A stretch of 55,642 nucleotides of DNA from an uncultured Lentibacter sp. (lineage in GTDB: Bacteria; Pseudomonadota; Alphaproteobacteria; Rhodobacterales; Rhodobacteraceae). Shown here one piece after another: positions 8,544 through 18,500 of this stretch. A program made the translations under genes and the position numbers. Each line of letters opens with the position of its first letter. Positions within the stretch are counted from its first letter, which is position 1. The notes under the pieces are model-generated. The model worked only from the letters and a program-made list of their open reading frames with translations. It did no database searches and was not told the origin of the DNA. The stretch lies in contig NZ_CAKZKL010000016.1 in NCBI RefSeq assembly GCF_937123735.1, positions 1 to 55,642 on the forward strand, given 5' to 3'.

Positions 8544-8888
8544 ATGACCTGGCAAACCAAATTGGACAACACGCGCAACCAATTGCGCGGCCTTAACAAG
8601 ATGATCCCGGAAACAACCCGCGCTTTCGGCCTTCTTGGCAAAACGGTCAAAGAAGGCGGCACATTGGACTTCAAGACAAAGGAATTTGTCGCCTTGGGCA
8701 TCGCCGTGGCCAAACAATGCGAAGCCTGTATCGCGCTGCATGTTGAAGCCTTGATCAAGACAGGCGCCAGCCGCGCGGAAATCTCAGATGTATTGGCCAT
8801 GACCCTCCAGATGGGCGGTGGTCCGGCCATGATGTATGCTGCCAAAGCGCTGGAATGCTATGATGAGTTATCCACTCAAGGCTCCTGA
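8544..8888 (+). CDS. Carboxymuconolactone decarboxylase / AhpD-like protein
   Basis: 114 aa, all-helical AhpD/CMD-like fold. The motif QCEACIALHVEALIKTGAS contains the C-x2-C-x3-H redox centre of AhpD-type proteins, so a thiol peroxidase-reductase or disulfide role is more likely than decarboxylation. ATG at 8544 is preferred over the upstream in-frame ATG at 8511 because AAAGGAC lies just before it and homologues usually start MxWxxxL. It follows the DUF938 gene after 66 bp on the same strand and may be the last gene of that unit. Confidence 0.82.
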   Translation: MTWQTKLDNTRNQLRGLNKMIPETTRAFGLLGKTVKEGGTLDFKTKEFVALGIAVAKQCEACIALHVEALIKTGASRAEISDVLAMTLQMGGGPAMMYAAKALECYDELSTQGS

Positions 8889-8960
8889 GCCAACGCTACG
8901 CCGTCACGACCCCAGTGTTCCCTAAAGCCACTTCAAAGTGGGCTAAAAAAATCCCCCCCT

Positions 8961-9036
8961 TTCTTGTTGCCAAAAATATCCTGGGGGTCTGGGGGCAACG
9001 CCCCCAGCGGGTCGGATGCGAAGCATCCGAAACCCC
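8961..9036 (+). repeat. Modular intergenic repeat, copy 2
   Basis: The leader TTCTTGTTGCCAAAAATATC with CTGGGGG matches copy 1 at 1675-1701. It is followed by two perfect stem-loops: CTGGGGG-C-AA-CG-CCCCCAG at 8989-9007 and TCGGATGC-GAA-GCATCCGA at 9012-9030. It lies between two convergent genes and may end transcription or stabilise mRNA ends, although no U-tract follows either stem. Confidence 0.65.
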
Positions 9037-9039
9037 CAA

Positions 9040-11547
9040 TCACCCATCCTTGCGGATGGTTTCATTTTTAGGATCATAGGGGCTATCACAGCTCACAACC
9101 GCGTCCCAGAGCTTGTCCTGCATCTTGACCTTGAGTTTCGTGCCTTCCACCGCCAGCTCAGGCTTCACATACCCCATCCCGATCGACGTTTCGAAAGCCA
9201 CGGAATAGCCCCCTGACGTCAGACGGCCCACGCGCGTGCCATCTTCAGTGTAAAGCACCTCGCGGCCCCAAGGGTCCGCATCGGCGGGGCCGTCGATGAG
9301 CAGCGTGCAGCACTTGGAACGAACGCCCTTTGCCACCATTGCCTCCTTGCCGTGGAAGTCCTTCTCAAGGTCAATAAAGCGCGGCAAATCGGCTTCCGCA
9401 GGTGTCGCATCGCGGCCCAGCTCGTTGCCAAAGGCACGGTAGCTCTTCTCCTGGCGCAGCCAGTTTTGCGCGCGCGCGCCCACGAGCTTCATGCCATGTG
9501 GCTCGCCGGCCGTCTCAAGCAGATCGAACAGGTAGTTCTGCATCTCGATCGGGTGGTGCAACTCCCAGCCAAGCTCGCCCGTATAGGCCACGCGGATCGC
9601 ATTCACAGGGCACATGCCCAGCTCGATCTGCCGGGCTGAAAGCCACGGAAAGCGCTTGTTTGTGAGCGCTGTCTCTGGGTCGGCATCCTTGATCACAGCC
9701 TTCAGAACATCGCGCGACTTGGGGCCAGCAATGGCAAACACACCCCATTGCGTCGTCACATCCTGAATTTCGATATAGCCGAATTCGTCCATTTTGTCCT
9801 CAGCGGCCTTGCGCAGGAAGTCGGCGTCATATTCCGTCCACGCGCCTGCGGAGACGAGGTAGTAGTTGTTCTCGCCATTGCGCACGATGGTGTATTCCGT
9901 GCGAGTCGTGCCGTGGGCTGTGAGCGCATAGGTCAGGTTGATGCGGCCCACTTTCGGCAGCTTGTTGCAAGTGAACCAGTCCAGAAACTGGGTCGCGCCG
10001 GGGCCTTTGACCACATGTTTGGTAAAGGCCGTGGCATCAATCAAGCCAACGCCCTCACGGATCGCCTTGGCCTCATCCACTGCATGTTGCCACCACCCGC
10101 CACGGCGGAAGCTGCGCGCGTCATGGTCAAAATTATCCGGCGCATCCAGCGGGCCGTAGTAATTGGGCCGCTCCCAGCCGTTCACAAAGCCGAACTGCGC
10201 GCCGCGCGCCTTTTGGCGGTCATAAGCGGGCGCCGTGCGCAAAGGCCGGCAGGCGGGGCGCTCTTCGTCAGGGTGGTGCAGGATATAGACGTGGTCGTAG
10301 CACTCTTCGTTCTTGCGCGCAGCAAATTCGGTTGTCATCCAATTGCTCGAGTAGCGCTTGGGGTCAAGGCTCGCCATGTCGATCTCGGCTTCGCCATCCA
10401 CCATCATCTGTGCAAGATAATAGCCCGTGCCACCCGCGGCTGTGATCCCGAAGCTGAAACCCTCGGCCAACCACATGTTGCGCAAGCCGGGGGCCGGGCC
10501 GACCAGAGGGTTGCCATCGGGCGTGTAGCAGATCGGGCCGTTGAAATCGTCTTTCAACCCGCTTTCCTCACAGGAAGGAATACGGTGGATCATGGCCATA
10601 TACTGCTCTTCGATCCGCTCCAGATCGAGCGGGAAGAGATCGGCGCGGAAACTGTCGGGCACACCGTGCTCAAACACCGCTGGCGCGTTCTTTTCATACA
10701 CGCCCAAGATCCAGCCACCGCGTTCTTCGCGCACATAAGACTGCGCATCCGCATCGCGGATCACAGGGTGCTCCACACCGCCTTCGGCGCGGAATTTCAC
10801 AAGCTCCGGGTCCTGATCCATCACGATAAACTGGTGCTCCACAGGGATCGCCGGCATCTTGATGCCCAGCATCTTCGCCGTGCGTTGCGCGTGGTTGCCT
10901 GACGCTGTGACAACATGCTCGGCGGTCACCACGATCTGCTCGTCAGAGGGGACAAGGTTGCCGCCCTTTTCGACCATCTTGGAAAGCGTCACTTCCCAAT
11001 GTGTGCCGTTCCAGTGAAAACCATCGGCCTGCCACTTGCGCTCGATCATCACGCCGCGCTGGCGCGCGCCCTTGGCCATGGCCTGCGTCACATCGGCGGG
11101 GTTAATGTAACCGTCGGTGTTGTGATAGATCGCGCCTTTCAGATCATCGGTGCGGATGAGCGGCCAGCGCTCCTTGATCTGGTCGGGCGTGAGCCACTCA
11201 TAAGACACTCCGCAGGTCTCGGCTGTCGAGGCATAGAGCATATACTCGTCCATGCGCTCCTGTGTCTGCGCCATGCGCAGGTTTCCGACAACAGCAAAGC
11301 CCGCATTGAGCCCGGTTTCAGCCTCAAGAGTCTTGTAAAAATCAACCGAATATTGGTGAATATGCGTGGTCGCGTAAGACATGTTGAAAAGCGGTAAAAG
11401 CCCTGCGGCGTGCCATGTCGAACCGGAAGTCAACTCATCACGCTCAATAAGCATGACATCGTCCCAGCCCGCTTTCGCAAGATGATAGGCAATGGACGTG
11501 CCAACAGCACCGCCCCCGACAACTAGAGCTTTAACTTGGGTTTTCAT
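9040..11547 (-). CDS. Dimethylglycine/sarcosine dehydrogenase-like protein (FAD + GcvT domains)
   Basis: 835 aa, two-part enzyme. The N-terminal half is a DAO-type flavoprotein with VVGGGAVGTSIAYHLAKAG (residues about 9-27) and GSTWHAAGL, where His46 is at the position that binds FAD covalently in mitochondrial dimethylglycine and sarcosine dehydrogenases. The C-terminal half is a GcvT-like folate-binding domain (GVGLIDATAFTKHVVKGPGA, then RVAYTGELGWELHHP), which would capture the released one-carbon unit as methylene-tetrahydrofolate. It probably demethylates dimethylglycine or a related N-methyl amine in glycine-betaine catabolism. ATG at 11547 follows AAGGAGTCGG. The exact substrate among dimethylglycine, sarcosine and relatives is not determined. 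Confidence 0.88.
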   Translation of the reverse strand: MKTQVKALVVGGGAVGTSIAYHLAKAGWDDVMLIERDELTSGSTWHAAGLLPLFNMSYATTHIHQYSVDFYKTLEAETGLNAGFAVVGNLRMAQTQERMDEYMLYASTAETCGVSYEWLTPDQIKERWPLIRTDDLKGAIYHNTDGYINPADVTQAMAKGARQRGVMIERKWQADGFHWNGTHWEVTLSKMVEKGGNLVPSDEQIVVTAEHVVTASGNHAQRTAKMLGIKMPAIPVEHQFIVMDQDPELVKFRAEGGVEHPVIRDADAQSYVREERGGWILGVYEKNAPAVFEHGVPDSFRADLFPLDLERIEEQYMAMIHRIPSCEESGLKDDFNGPICYTPDGNPLVGPAPGLRNMWLAEGFSFGITAAGGTGYYLAQMMVDGEAEIDMASLDPKRYSSNWMTTEFAARKNEECYDHVYILHHPDEERPACRPLRTAPAYDRQKARGAQFGFVNGWERPNYYGPLDAPDNFDHDARSFRRGGWWQHAVDEAKAIREGVGLIDATAFTKHVVKGPGATQFLDWFTCNKLPKVGRINLTYALTAHGTTRTEYTIVRNGENNYYLVSAGAWTEYDADFLRKAAEDKMDEFGYIEIQDVTTQWGVFAIAGPKSRDVLKAVIKDADPETALTNKRFPWLSARQIELGMCPVNAIRVAYTGELGWELHHPIEMQNYLFDLLETAGEPHGMKLVGARAQNWLRQEKSYRAFGNELGRDATPAEADLPRFIDLEKDFHGKEAMVAKGVRSKCCTLLIDGPADADPWGREVLYTEDGTRVGRLTSGGYSVAFETSIGMGYVKPELAVEGTKLKVKMQDKLWDAVVSCDSPYDPKNETIRKDG

Positions 11548-11703
11548 GAGCCGACTCCTTGGCTTGGCGTTGCACATGATATGACGCAAACCAACCCAGC
11601 AGCACGGCAGACTCCCGACCGCTTAGGGCAAAAAACGACTCTCCCGAAGCCTGGACCAAATTACACTCAGATTTCAGCACTGCTCCAGCCTCGCGACCCG
11701 CCC

Positions 11704-13494
11704 TTACTCCCCCAGAGCAATCCCCTCGCGGCGCGGGTCTGCGCCGCCAAGCAGGCCACTGTCCGTCACGGCAATCATATGCAATCCAGAGTTTAGCCCC
11801 CTGATGGCCACCTCATATCCCATTTGCTCAAGAGGTGCCGCCAATGTCTCGGCGGATGTCCCGGCTTCAATATCATAAGCCCCGAAACGATTGACAAGAT
11901 GGGGCAAACTCACAGCGGCTTGCGGGTCAAGCCCCCAATCCAAATGGGCCACAAGAGTCTTGGCCACATAAGGAATAATGCGCGACCCGCCCGGGCTGCC
12001 AAGAATAACCTTGGGGTGACCGTCTTTCAGCACGATGGTGGGCGCCATCGACGAGCGCGGACGTTTGCCCGGCTCGACACGGTTGGCAATAGGCGTGCCG
12101 TTGCGATGGGAGCGAAACGAAAAATCCGTCAGTTCATTGTTGAGCAAAAACCCACCCACCATAAGGCGCGAACCAAAGGCGTTTTCAATGGTCGTGGTCA
12201 TAGACAGGGCGTTGCCGTAGCTATCGACAATTGAAATGTGAGAGGTTGACGGCAAGTCAATCGCCTCATCATCCGCCAAGTCCAAACTGTGATCAAATTC
12301 GGGCTGTCCGGCAGAGACCTCGGTGAGCGCGCGCGGACCAGCGAGCAATTTGGAACGCTGGCGCAGATAATCAGAAGCAATCAGCCCTTGCGTCGGCACC
12401 GGCACATAATCGCTGTCAGCGATATAGCGGCCACGGTCCGCAAAGCTCAGTCGCGTGGCGTCTCCCAACAGCCGCCACACATCGGCTTCAGTTGGCGCGC
12501 CTAGATTGTAAGCCTCAAGCATCCCCATGATTTGCCCCACACTCAGGCCGCCCGACGAAGGTGGCCCCATGCCGCAAATCTCATACCCGCGATAGCCAAC
12601 ACAAACTGGCGGGCGCTCCCGGATCTGATAGAGCCCCATGTCAATGTCGCTCAGAACGCCCGGATTGTGCTCCGCATTGCGCACCTTCTCAACAATCGCT
12701 TTGGCAATATCGCCTGTGTAGAAGGCGGCAACGCCCTTTCCCGCAAGCGCCCGCAAGCTTTGGGCATAGGCCGGATTGACAAGCTTCTGACCTTGGGAAA
12801 CCGGCTGTCCTTCGGGCAGAAAATAAGCACGGCTCTCAGCGTCTCTTGAGAGAAAATCGGCGTCCGCCCTGACCATCTCTGCCAACCTTGGCGAGACGAT
12901 AAACCCGTCCTCTGCAAGGCCGACAGCAGAAGAAAACAACCCCGCCCAAGGGGTTTTCCCCCAACGCCTATGCGCCTCTTGCATCAATGCTGGCGTGCCC
13001 GGAACCCCAACAGAGCGTCCACCAACGACGGCATCAAAGAACTTGAGCGGTGCACCGGATGCATCTTGAAACAGGGTTGGATTGGCCTTTAAGGGCGCTG
13101 TTTCTCGGCCATCAAGGCTGCTCAAAACTCCTGTCTCTGCATCATACCACAGCAGAAAGGCACCGCCGCCCAAACCCGAGCTTTGTGGCTCCACCAGCCC
13201 GAGAACTGCTTGCGCAGAGACCATGGCATCAGCGGCCGTGCCCCCCGCCGCCAAAACAGCCGCGCCCGCTTGCGCGGCATAGGGGTTGGCCACAGAAATC
13301 ATCCAGCTTTGCGCCTCTACAGGAAGACCCTCAGCTTTCAGGGTTTGGGCCGCGGCGACAGCCAGGCTGGCGGCATATCCGCCCAAGGCCGTGCTGCCTT
13401 CAGGCGCCACCTCATCGGCGCTCTGTTGGGCATTGCCAAAAGTCACAATCAGACAGAACAGAACGGCCAGAGCATGTTTACACTTCAAATTCAT
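11704..13494 (-). CDS. ggt: Gamma-glutamyltransferase (gamma-glutamyl transpeptidase)
   Basis: Periplasmic N-terminal nucleophile hydrolase that cleaves glutathione and other gamma-glutamyl compounds; it matures by self-cleavage into two subunits. 596 aa with a signal peptide at 1-22 (MNLKCKHALAVLFCLIVTFG..NA). The cleavage/nucleophile site is the Thr of TSHISIVD (about residue 417), followed by SMTTTIENAFGSRLMV and GSPGGSRIIPYV, all conserved in the family. I chose ATG at 13494 because GGAGG lies 5 nt upstream, inside the codons of the alternative ATG at 13506. A hydroxyacid dehydrogenase gene precedes it on the same strand by 50 bp. Confidence 0.94.
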   Translation of the reverse strand: MNLKCKHALAVLFCLIVTFGNAQQSADEVAPEGSTALGGYAASLAVAAAQTLKAEGLPVEAQSWMISVANPYAAQAGAAVLAAGGTAADAMVSAQAVLGLVEPQSSGLGGGAFLLWYDAETGVLSSLDGRETAPLKANPTLFQDASGAPLKFFDAVVGGRSVGVPGTPALMQEAHRRWGKTPWAGLFSSAVGLAEDGFIVSPRLAEMVRADADFLSRDAESRAYFLPEGQPVSQGQKLVNPAYAQSLRALAGKGVAAFYTGDIAKAIVEKVRNAEHNPGVLSDIDMGLYQIRERPPVCVGYRGYEICGMGPPSSGGLSVGQIMGMLEAYNLGAPTEADVWRLLGDATRLSFADRGRYIADSDYVPVPTQGLIASDYLRQRSKLLAGPRALTEVSAGQPEFDHSLDLADDEAIDLPSTSHISIVDSYGNALSMTTTIENAFGSRLMVGGFLLNNELTDFSFRSHRNGTPIANRVEPGKRPRSSMAPTIVLKDGHPKVILGSPGGSRIIPYVAKTLVAHLDWGLDPQAAVSLPHLVNRFGAYDIEAGTSAETLAAPLEQMGYEVAIRGLNSGLHMIAVTDSGLLGGADPRREGIALGE

Positions 13495-13544
13495 ACGCGC
13501 CTCCATCTGGTCAGGTCTCTGGCGCCCTGCAGGGCACCCGATTT

Positions 13545-14531
13545 CTAAAGCATCGAAGGAACCACCTGATCAGGCGGTCGGTGCCCATCGTCAAAAGTCT
13601 TGATGTTTATGATAACTTTCTCGCCCATTTCCAGCCGCCCTTCCAGAGTGGCGCTGGCCATATGCGGCAGCAAGACGGCGTTGCTCAAGCCACGCAAATC
13701 GGCGTTTGCCTCACCTTCGTGCTCAAACACGTCAAGCCCGGCCCCGGCAATTTGCCCTGCTTTCAGCATCCGTGTTAGGGCCGGTTCGTCAATCACCTCT
13801 CCACGAGATGTGTTGATAATCACAGCACCAGCCTTCATCAGCTTTAGTCTGCGTGCGTTCATCAAGTGAAATGTCGAAGGGGTGTGCGGGCAATTTACCG
13901 AAATCACATCCATCCTTGCAACCATCTGATCGAGACTTTCCCAGTAGGTTGCCTCAAACGCAGCCTCTGTCTCATCGCGCAAGCGGCGGCGGTTGTGATA
14001 ATGGATTTGCATCCCAAAGGCCTTTGCGCGACGGGCAACCGCCTGCCCTACGCGCCCCATACCGAGGATTCCAAGCCGCTTTCCGCTCACCCGCGTCCCC
14101 AGCAAGGCCGTGGGGGAAAAGCCGGCAAACCCTCCCTCTTTGATGTTTTGCAGGCCCTCAGGGATGCGCCGGGTCACAGCCATCATCAACGCCATGGTCA
14201 TATCGGCAGTGTCATCAGCCGAAACCCCCGGTGTATTGGTCACCAGAATGCCTCGCTGCAAGGCCGTGGCCACATCAATATGGTCAAATCCTGCGCCAAA
14301 ATTGGCGATCAGTTTCAAGCGCTCACCCGCACGCGCCAGCAAACTCGCATCCAGATTGTCGGTGAGAGATGGCACCAACACATCTGCCTGCGACATCGCC
14401 TCCACCAGTTCGTCGCGGCTCATGGGCGCATCTGTGTCCCGCAGCCGCACGTCAAAAAGCTCTTTCATCCGCGTTTCAACAGGCTCCGGCAGGCGTCGCG
14501 TGACAACAACACTCAGGCGTCCAGTTGGCAT
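13545..14531 (-). CDS. D-isomer-specific 2-hydroxyacid dehydrogenase (glyoxylate reductase-like)
   Basis: 328 aa cytosolic NAD(P)H enzyme that interconverts 2-oxoacids and D-2-hydroxyacids, probably glyoxylate or hydroxypyruvate. The nucleotide-binding motif is GILGMGRVGQAVARRAKAFG; the catalytic triad residues are Arg in INTSRGEVID, Glu in DVFEHEG and His in LLPHMASAT. NFGAGFDHIDV is a family signature of substrate-binding residues. It starts at ATG 14531, divergent from the SH3-protein gene, and is followed by ggt. Because relatives differ in substrate by a few residues, glyoxylate reductase is a family-level guess. Confidence 0.88.
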   Translation of the reverse strand: MPTGRLSVVVTRRLPEPVETRMKELFDVRLRDTDAPMSRDELVEAMSQADVLVPSLTDNLDASLLARAGERLKLIANFGAGFDHIDVATALQRGILVTNTPGVSADDTADMTMALMMAVTRRIPEGLQNIKEGGFAGFSPTALLGTRVSGKRLGILGMGRVGQAVARRAKAFGMQIHYHNRRRLRDETEAAFEATYWESLDQMVARMDVISVNCPHTPSTFHLMNARRLKLMKAGAVIINTSRGEVIDEPALTRMLKAGQIAGAGLDVFEHEGEANADLRGLSNAVLLPHMASATLEGRLEMGEKVIINIKTFDDGHRPPDQVVPSML

Positions 14532-14644
14532 GTTTAGGCTCCAATCGCTTTTCTTTTTGGCGTGTTACTGGCAAGTTGACCCATAGAAAGCCGAGGCACA
14601 AGAACCCAACGGCAAAAAAGCAGCAAGGCCACAACGAACACGCC

Positions 14645-15142
14645 ATGAAAAAACTGTTAACCGCCCTCTCCTTGGCGCTTGGCCTGCTTGCAGGCACAGC
14701 ACCCGCCGAGCAAACCCGTGGCAGCGAAACCAACCTGCCCTTGCCAAGATTTGTCACAACAAAGTCAGATGAATGCAATGTGCGGCGTGGCCCCTCTCTG
14801 AGCCATAAGATTGATTGGGTCTTCCGTCGAAAAGGAATGCCTGTCGAAGTGACCGCAGAATACGGACATTGGCGGCGCGTGCGCGACCGCGAGGGGGCCG
14901 GGGGATGGGTCCATTACTCGCTGCTCTCGGGCGCGCGCAATGTGATTGTCGATCAAGACATGCAAGCTTTGCACATCAGGCCCGATACGAACAGCCAGAT
15001 CACGGCCCAACTTGAGCTTGGCGTGATTGCACGCCTCCAAAAATGCTCCCAAGACTGGTGCCGCCTCTCGGCAGGTGGGTATAAAGGCTGGGCACCCAAA
15101 TCTGCGCTTTGGGGCGTCTCTGCTGACGAAATTATCGAGTAA
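14645..15142 (+). CDS. Exported SH3-domain protein
   Basis: 165 aa. Residues 1-21 form a signal peptide (MKKLLTALSLALGLLAGTAPA), so the protein acts in the periplasm. The rest contains two bacterial SH3-like units: ECNVRRGPSLSHKIDWVFRRKGMPVEV...WRRVRDREGAGGWVH and a second ALHIRPDTNSQITAQLELGV...WCRLSAGGYKGWAPKSALWGV. Such proteins are thought to bind cell-wall peptides or partner proteins, but no role is established. I start at ATG 14645 because the signal peptide begins there; longer upstream reading is only frame extension. No strong ribosome-binding site is visible. Confidence 0.85.
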   Translation: MKKLLTALSLALGLLAGTAPAEQTRGSETNLPLPRFVTTKSDECNVRRGPSLSHKIDWVFRRKGMPVEVTAEYGHWRRVRDREGAGGWVHYSLLSGARNVIVDQDMQALHIRPDTNSQITAQLELGVIARLQKCSQDWCRLSAGGYKGWAPKSALWGVSADEIIE

Positions 15143-15198
15143 CCCTCCCGCACAGCAGATATCTTGACAGATTATGACAAAAAAATTCACAATCCATC

Positions 15199-15227
15199 TT
15201 GAAAGCACAGGCAAGGCGGCGTAACTA
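15199..15227 (+). promoter_or_regulatory. Candidate promoter of tRNA-Gln
   Basis: TTGAAA (15199-15204), a 17 bp spacer and TAACTA (15222-15227) end 12 bp before the mature tRNA. A second TTGACA at 15164-15169 lacks a good -10 partner at the right distance. Assigned from consensus similarity only. Confidence 0.5.
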
Positions 15228-15239
15228 GCGCCTCAGAGT

Positions 15240-15314
15240 TGGGATGTGGCCTAGCGGTAGGGCAACTGTTTTTGGTACAGTAGATCGTAGGTTCGAATCC
15301 TACCATCCCAGCCA
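15240..15314 (+). tRNA. tRNA-Gln (anticodon UUG)
   Basis: The gene folds into a full cloverleaf: acceptor TGGGATG/CATCCCA, D stem GCC/GGC, anticodon stem ACTGT/ACAGT with loop TTTTGGT giving anticodon TTG, and T stem GTAGG/CCTAC with loop TTCGAAT. The discriminator base is G and CCA is encoded at 15312-15314. It reads CAA, and CAG by wobble. It is a single gene, not in a tRNA cluster. I see no integrated element beside it. Confidence 0.96.
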
Positions 15315-15507
15315 AACACCTCTAAATAAGACAGGTTTCAGCAAGAACTGCATGTTTGTGCATTCTATTTCTGTATCGTGAGGGCGCTATGACCCCCAAC
15401 GCACAGCACATATGCTCCTGTAGAAGCTCCCATGAAGGCCGATTTGTTTGCGCCGGGTCGTGGGAGAGGCCGCCGGCCAAGGGTGGGCGGGATTGTGCCG
15501 GGCTCTG

Positions 15508-18500
15508 TCAATGAAAATCGCGGCTGGGGAACAGGCCTTTGGCTTGTTCGCGTGGATGGCGGGCACGCGAGGCTGTGCGCGGCGGCCTTGGAGCATCGTC
15601 CGCTTGGGGCGGGGTGAGGCCAATGGCGTCTTTCATCGGGTGGCCCAGCTCGGAAAGCTTGTGCGACATATCCTCGATATGTTGGGCAATCAGATGCACA
15701 ACAATACCCTCGCGTTGCAGATAGCCTGTGACGCGCAACAAACGCCCCCCCATAACACTGCGGCGGAACTGTTTATAAACATTTTTCCAGACGACAATAT
15801 TTGAAACGCCGGTTTCGTCTTCCAGTGTCAGGAAGATAACACCTCCGGCGGTGCCCGGCCTTTGACGCGTAATCACCAGACCGCATACGCTCACCCGCCC
15901 CAGCGGGACATGAGGCAATTGGCTATGCGCGGTAAGGCCGTCTATTGAGGGGCGCAAAAGCTCCATCGGATGCGCCCGCAAGGTGAGGCGGGTTGAGACA
16001 TAATCTTCAACAACTTCTTCTCCCAAGTGCATGGCAGGTAAGCGAACCTCTGGCTCCTGAATGCTTTCTCCGTCAATCGGATCATTGAACAGGGGCAATG
16101 GCCTCTGGCTGCGTATCGATTTTACCTGCCAGAGCGCGTCACGCCGTGTCAGCCCCATGCTTGAGAATGTATCAGCTTCGGCCAACCGCTCCAGCACAGC
16201 CGGGGTCACACCGGCGCGCAGCCACACAGCCTCCGGATCCTGATACCCATTGCCGCGCGCAGCCACAATCCACGCAGCCTCATCTTCGCGAAACCCTTTG
16301 ATCTGACGAAAGCCCAAACGCAGGGCCAACGCCCCGTCAGCACGGCGCTCAACCCTGTTGTCCCAAGCGCTGGCATTTACGCAGATGGGCCGCACCTCAA
16401 CCTGATGTTCGCGCAGATCACGCACGATCTGAGCTGGGGCATAAAAGCCCATAGGCTGGCTATTGAGCAGCGCGCAGGCAAAAACGGCAGGATGGTGACA
16501 CTTCAACCAAGCCGAAACATAAACCAACATGGCAAAGGCCGCCGCATGGCTTTCGGGGAAACCATATTCACCAAACCCTTCTATTTGTGAAAAGCACCGC
16601 TCGGCAAAATCCGCCTCATAGCCGCGCTCCAGCATTCCCGCGATAAACTTGTCGCGAAAGCTGCCAATGGTGCCCATTTTACGAAAGGTAGCCAGAGAAC
16701 GGCGCAGCTGGTCGGCCTCTTCAGGTGGGAACCCGGCGGCAACAACAGCGATCTGCATGGCCTGCTCCTGAAACAGGGGCACACCAAGCGTCTTGCCCAA
16801 TACATCTTCAAGCTCCGAAGAGGGAAAGCTCACCGGCTCTTTCCCTTGCCGGCGGTTGATATAGGGGTGAACCATGCCCCCCTGAATGGGGCCGGGGCGC
16901 ACGATGGCCACCTCGATCACCAGATCATAAAATTCGCGGGGCTTCATACGCGGCAGGAAATTCATCTGCGCGCGGCTTTCCACCTGAAACACGCCAACCG
17001 CATCAGCCACGCACAGCATATCATATGTTTTGGTATCGGCCTGCGGTATCGTGGCAATGCTCAAACTTTTCTGTTCGTGCTCTTCAAGCAAATCAAAGCT
17101 TTTGCGAATGCAAGTCAGCATACCAAGGCTGAGCACATCAACCTTGAGAATGCCAAGCGCATCAATATCATCCTTATCCCATTCGATAATCGTGCGGTCG
17201 TCCATTGCCGCGTTTTCAATCGGGCACAGCTCATCCAACCGCCCCTTGGTGATCACGAAGCCCCCCACATGTTGCGAGAGATGGCGCGGAAAGCCGATCA
17301 CTTCGCCAATCAGACGGATGGTTTGCGCAAGGCGCAGGTCGTTAAGATCAAGCCCCATCTCACGAATGCGCTCAGGGTCGGCGCCGCTGTTGGACTGGCC
17401 CCAGATCTGCCCCGAAAGACGCGCTGTCACATCCTGAGACAGCCCCATCACCTTGCCCACTTCGCGTATCGCCGCGCGCGCGCGAAAATGGATCACAGTG
17501 GCGCACAACCCCGCACGATGGCGGCCATAGCGCTGGTAAATCCATTGGATCACTTCCTCACGGCGCTCATGCTCAAAATCAACGTCAATATCAGGCGGCT
17601 CGCCACGGTGCTCGGAGACAAACCGCTCAACCACCATAGTGATGGTCTCCGGGCTGACATCTGTTATGCCCAACAGATAACAGATGATGGAATTGGCCGC
17701 CGAACCACGGCCTTGGCACAGAATACCCTGGCCGCGCGCATATTCCACAATTTCATGCACCGTCAGGAAATAGGCCGGAAAATCGAGCTTGGCGATCAGC
17801 TTCAGCTCCTTCTCAAGCTGGGCGCGCGCCTTGTCTGTGGCCCCTTGGGGATAGCGGCGCGTCAGGCCGTCCCGCGCCAAGCGCTCCAGCCGCGCCATGG
17901 GGCTTTCGCCCTCAGCGATCTCGTCGGGGTATTCATAGCTCAGCTCGCTCAAATCAAAGCTGCACCGCGCGGTGATTTCCAATGTGCGCCGCAAGGCAGC
18001 CGGGTGATTGCGAAACAGCCGCGCCATATCCGCATGGCCTTTGAGGCGGCGCTCGGCATTGGGCAGCGCACGGGTGCCGATTTGGTCAATCGTGATGTGC
18101 TCGCGCATGCAGGTCAGCACATCCGCCAATTGCTTGCGCTTGCCGTGGTGCATCAACACATCCCCCACCGCAACCAAAGGGGTCGAACTGCGCAGTGCAA
18201 GGTTTGCACAGGCTTTGAAATACGCCTGATCGCTGCCATCATACCGCGGGGCAGCCCCCAGAAAGACAAAGCCGGGAAAGCGGCGCTGGATGGGCGCGAT
18301 ATCCTGCTGCGCGCCGCTCAGGGCAGGCGGCAAGGCAATCAGGATCATGCCTGCGCCATGGGCAACAAGGTCGCTTTGATCCAGATGGCAGTCGCCCTTT
18401 TTCGCGCGCTGTTTGCCAAGGCTCAAAAGCCGGGTGAGCCGTTGATAGGCCGCGCGGTCTGTGGGCAGCGCCAGCCACTGCACCGCGCTGTCACGCAGCA

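Noticed and set aside
8924..8952. Stem-loop AGCCACTT/AAGTGGGCT followed by A7, considered as a terminator
   Set aside because: On the plus strand it is followed by A residues, and on the minus strand the T run comes before the stem, so it does not make a rho-independent terminator in either direction.
9748..10902. Long open frame (384 codons) on the plus strand opposite the dimethylglycine dehydrogenase-like gene
   Set aside because: It mirrors the codon periodicity of the real gene, has no recognisable domain, and the minus-strand protein is a full-length family member.
15240..15507. Possible integration site or mobile element at the tRNA-Gln gene
   Set aside because: No integrase, no direct repeat of the tRNA 3-prime end and no foreign-looking gene in the neighbouring sequence.
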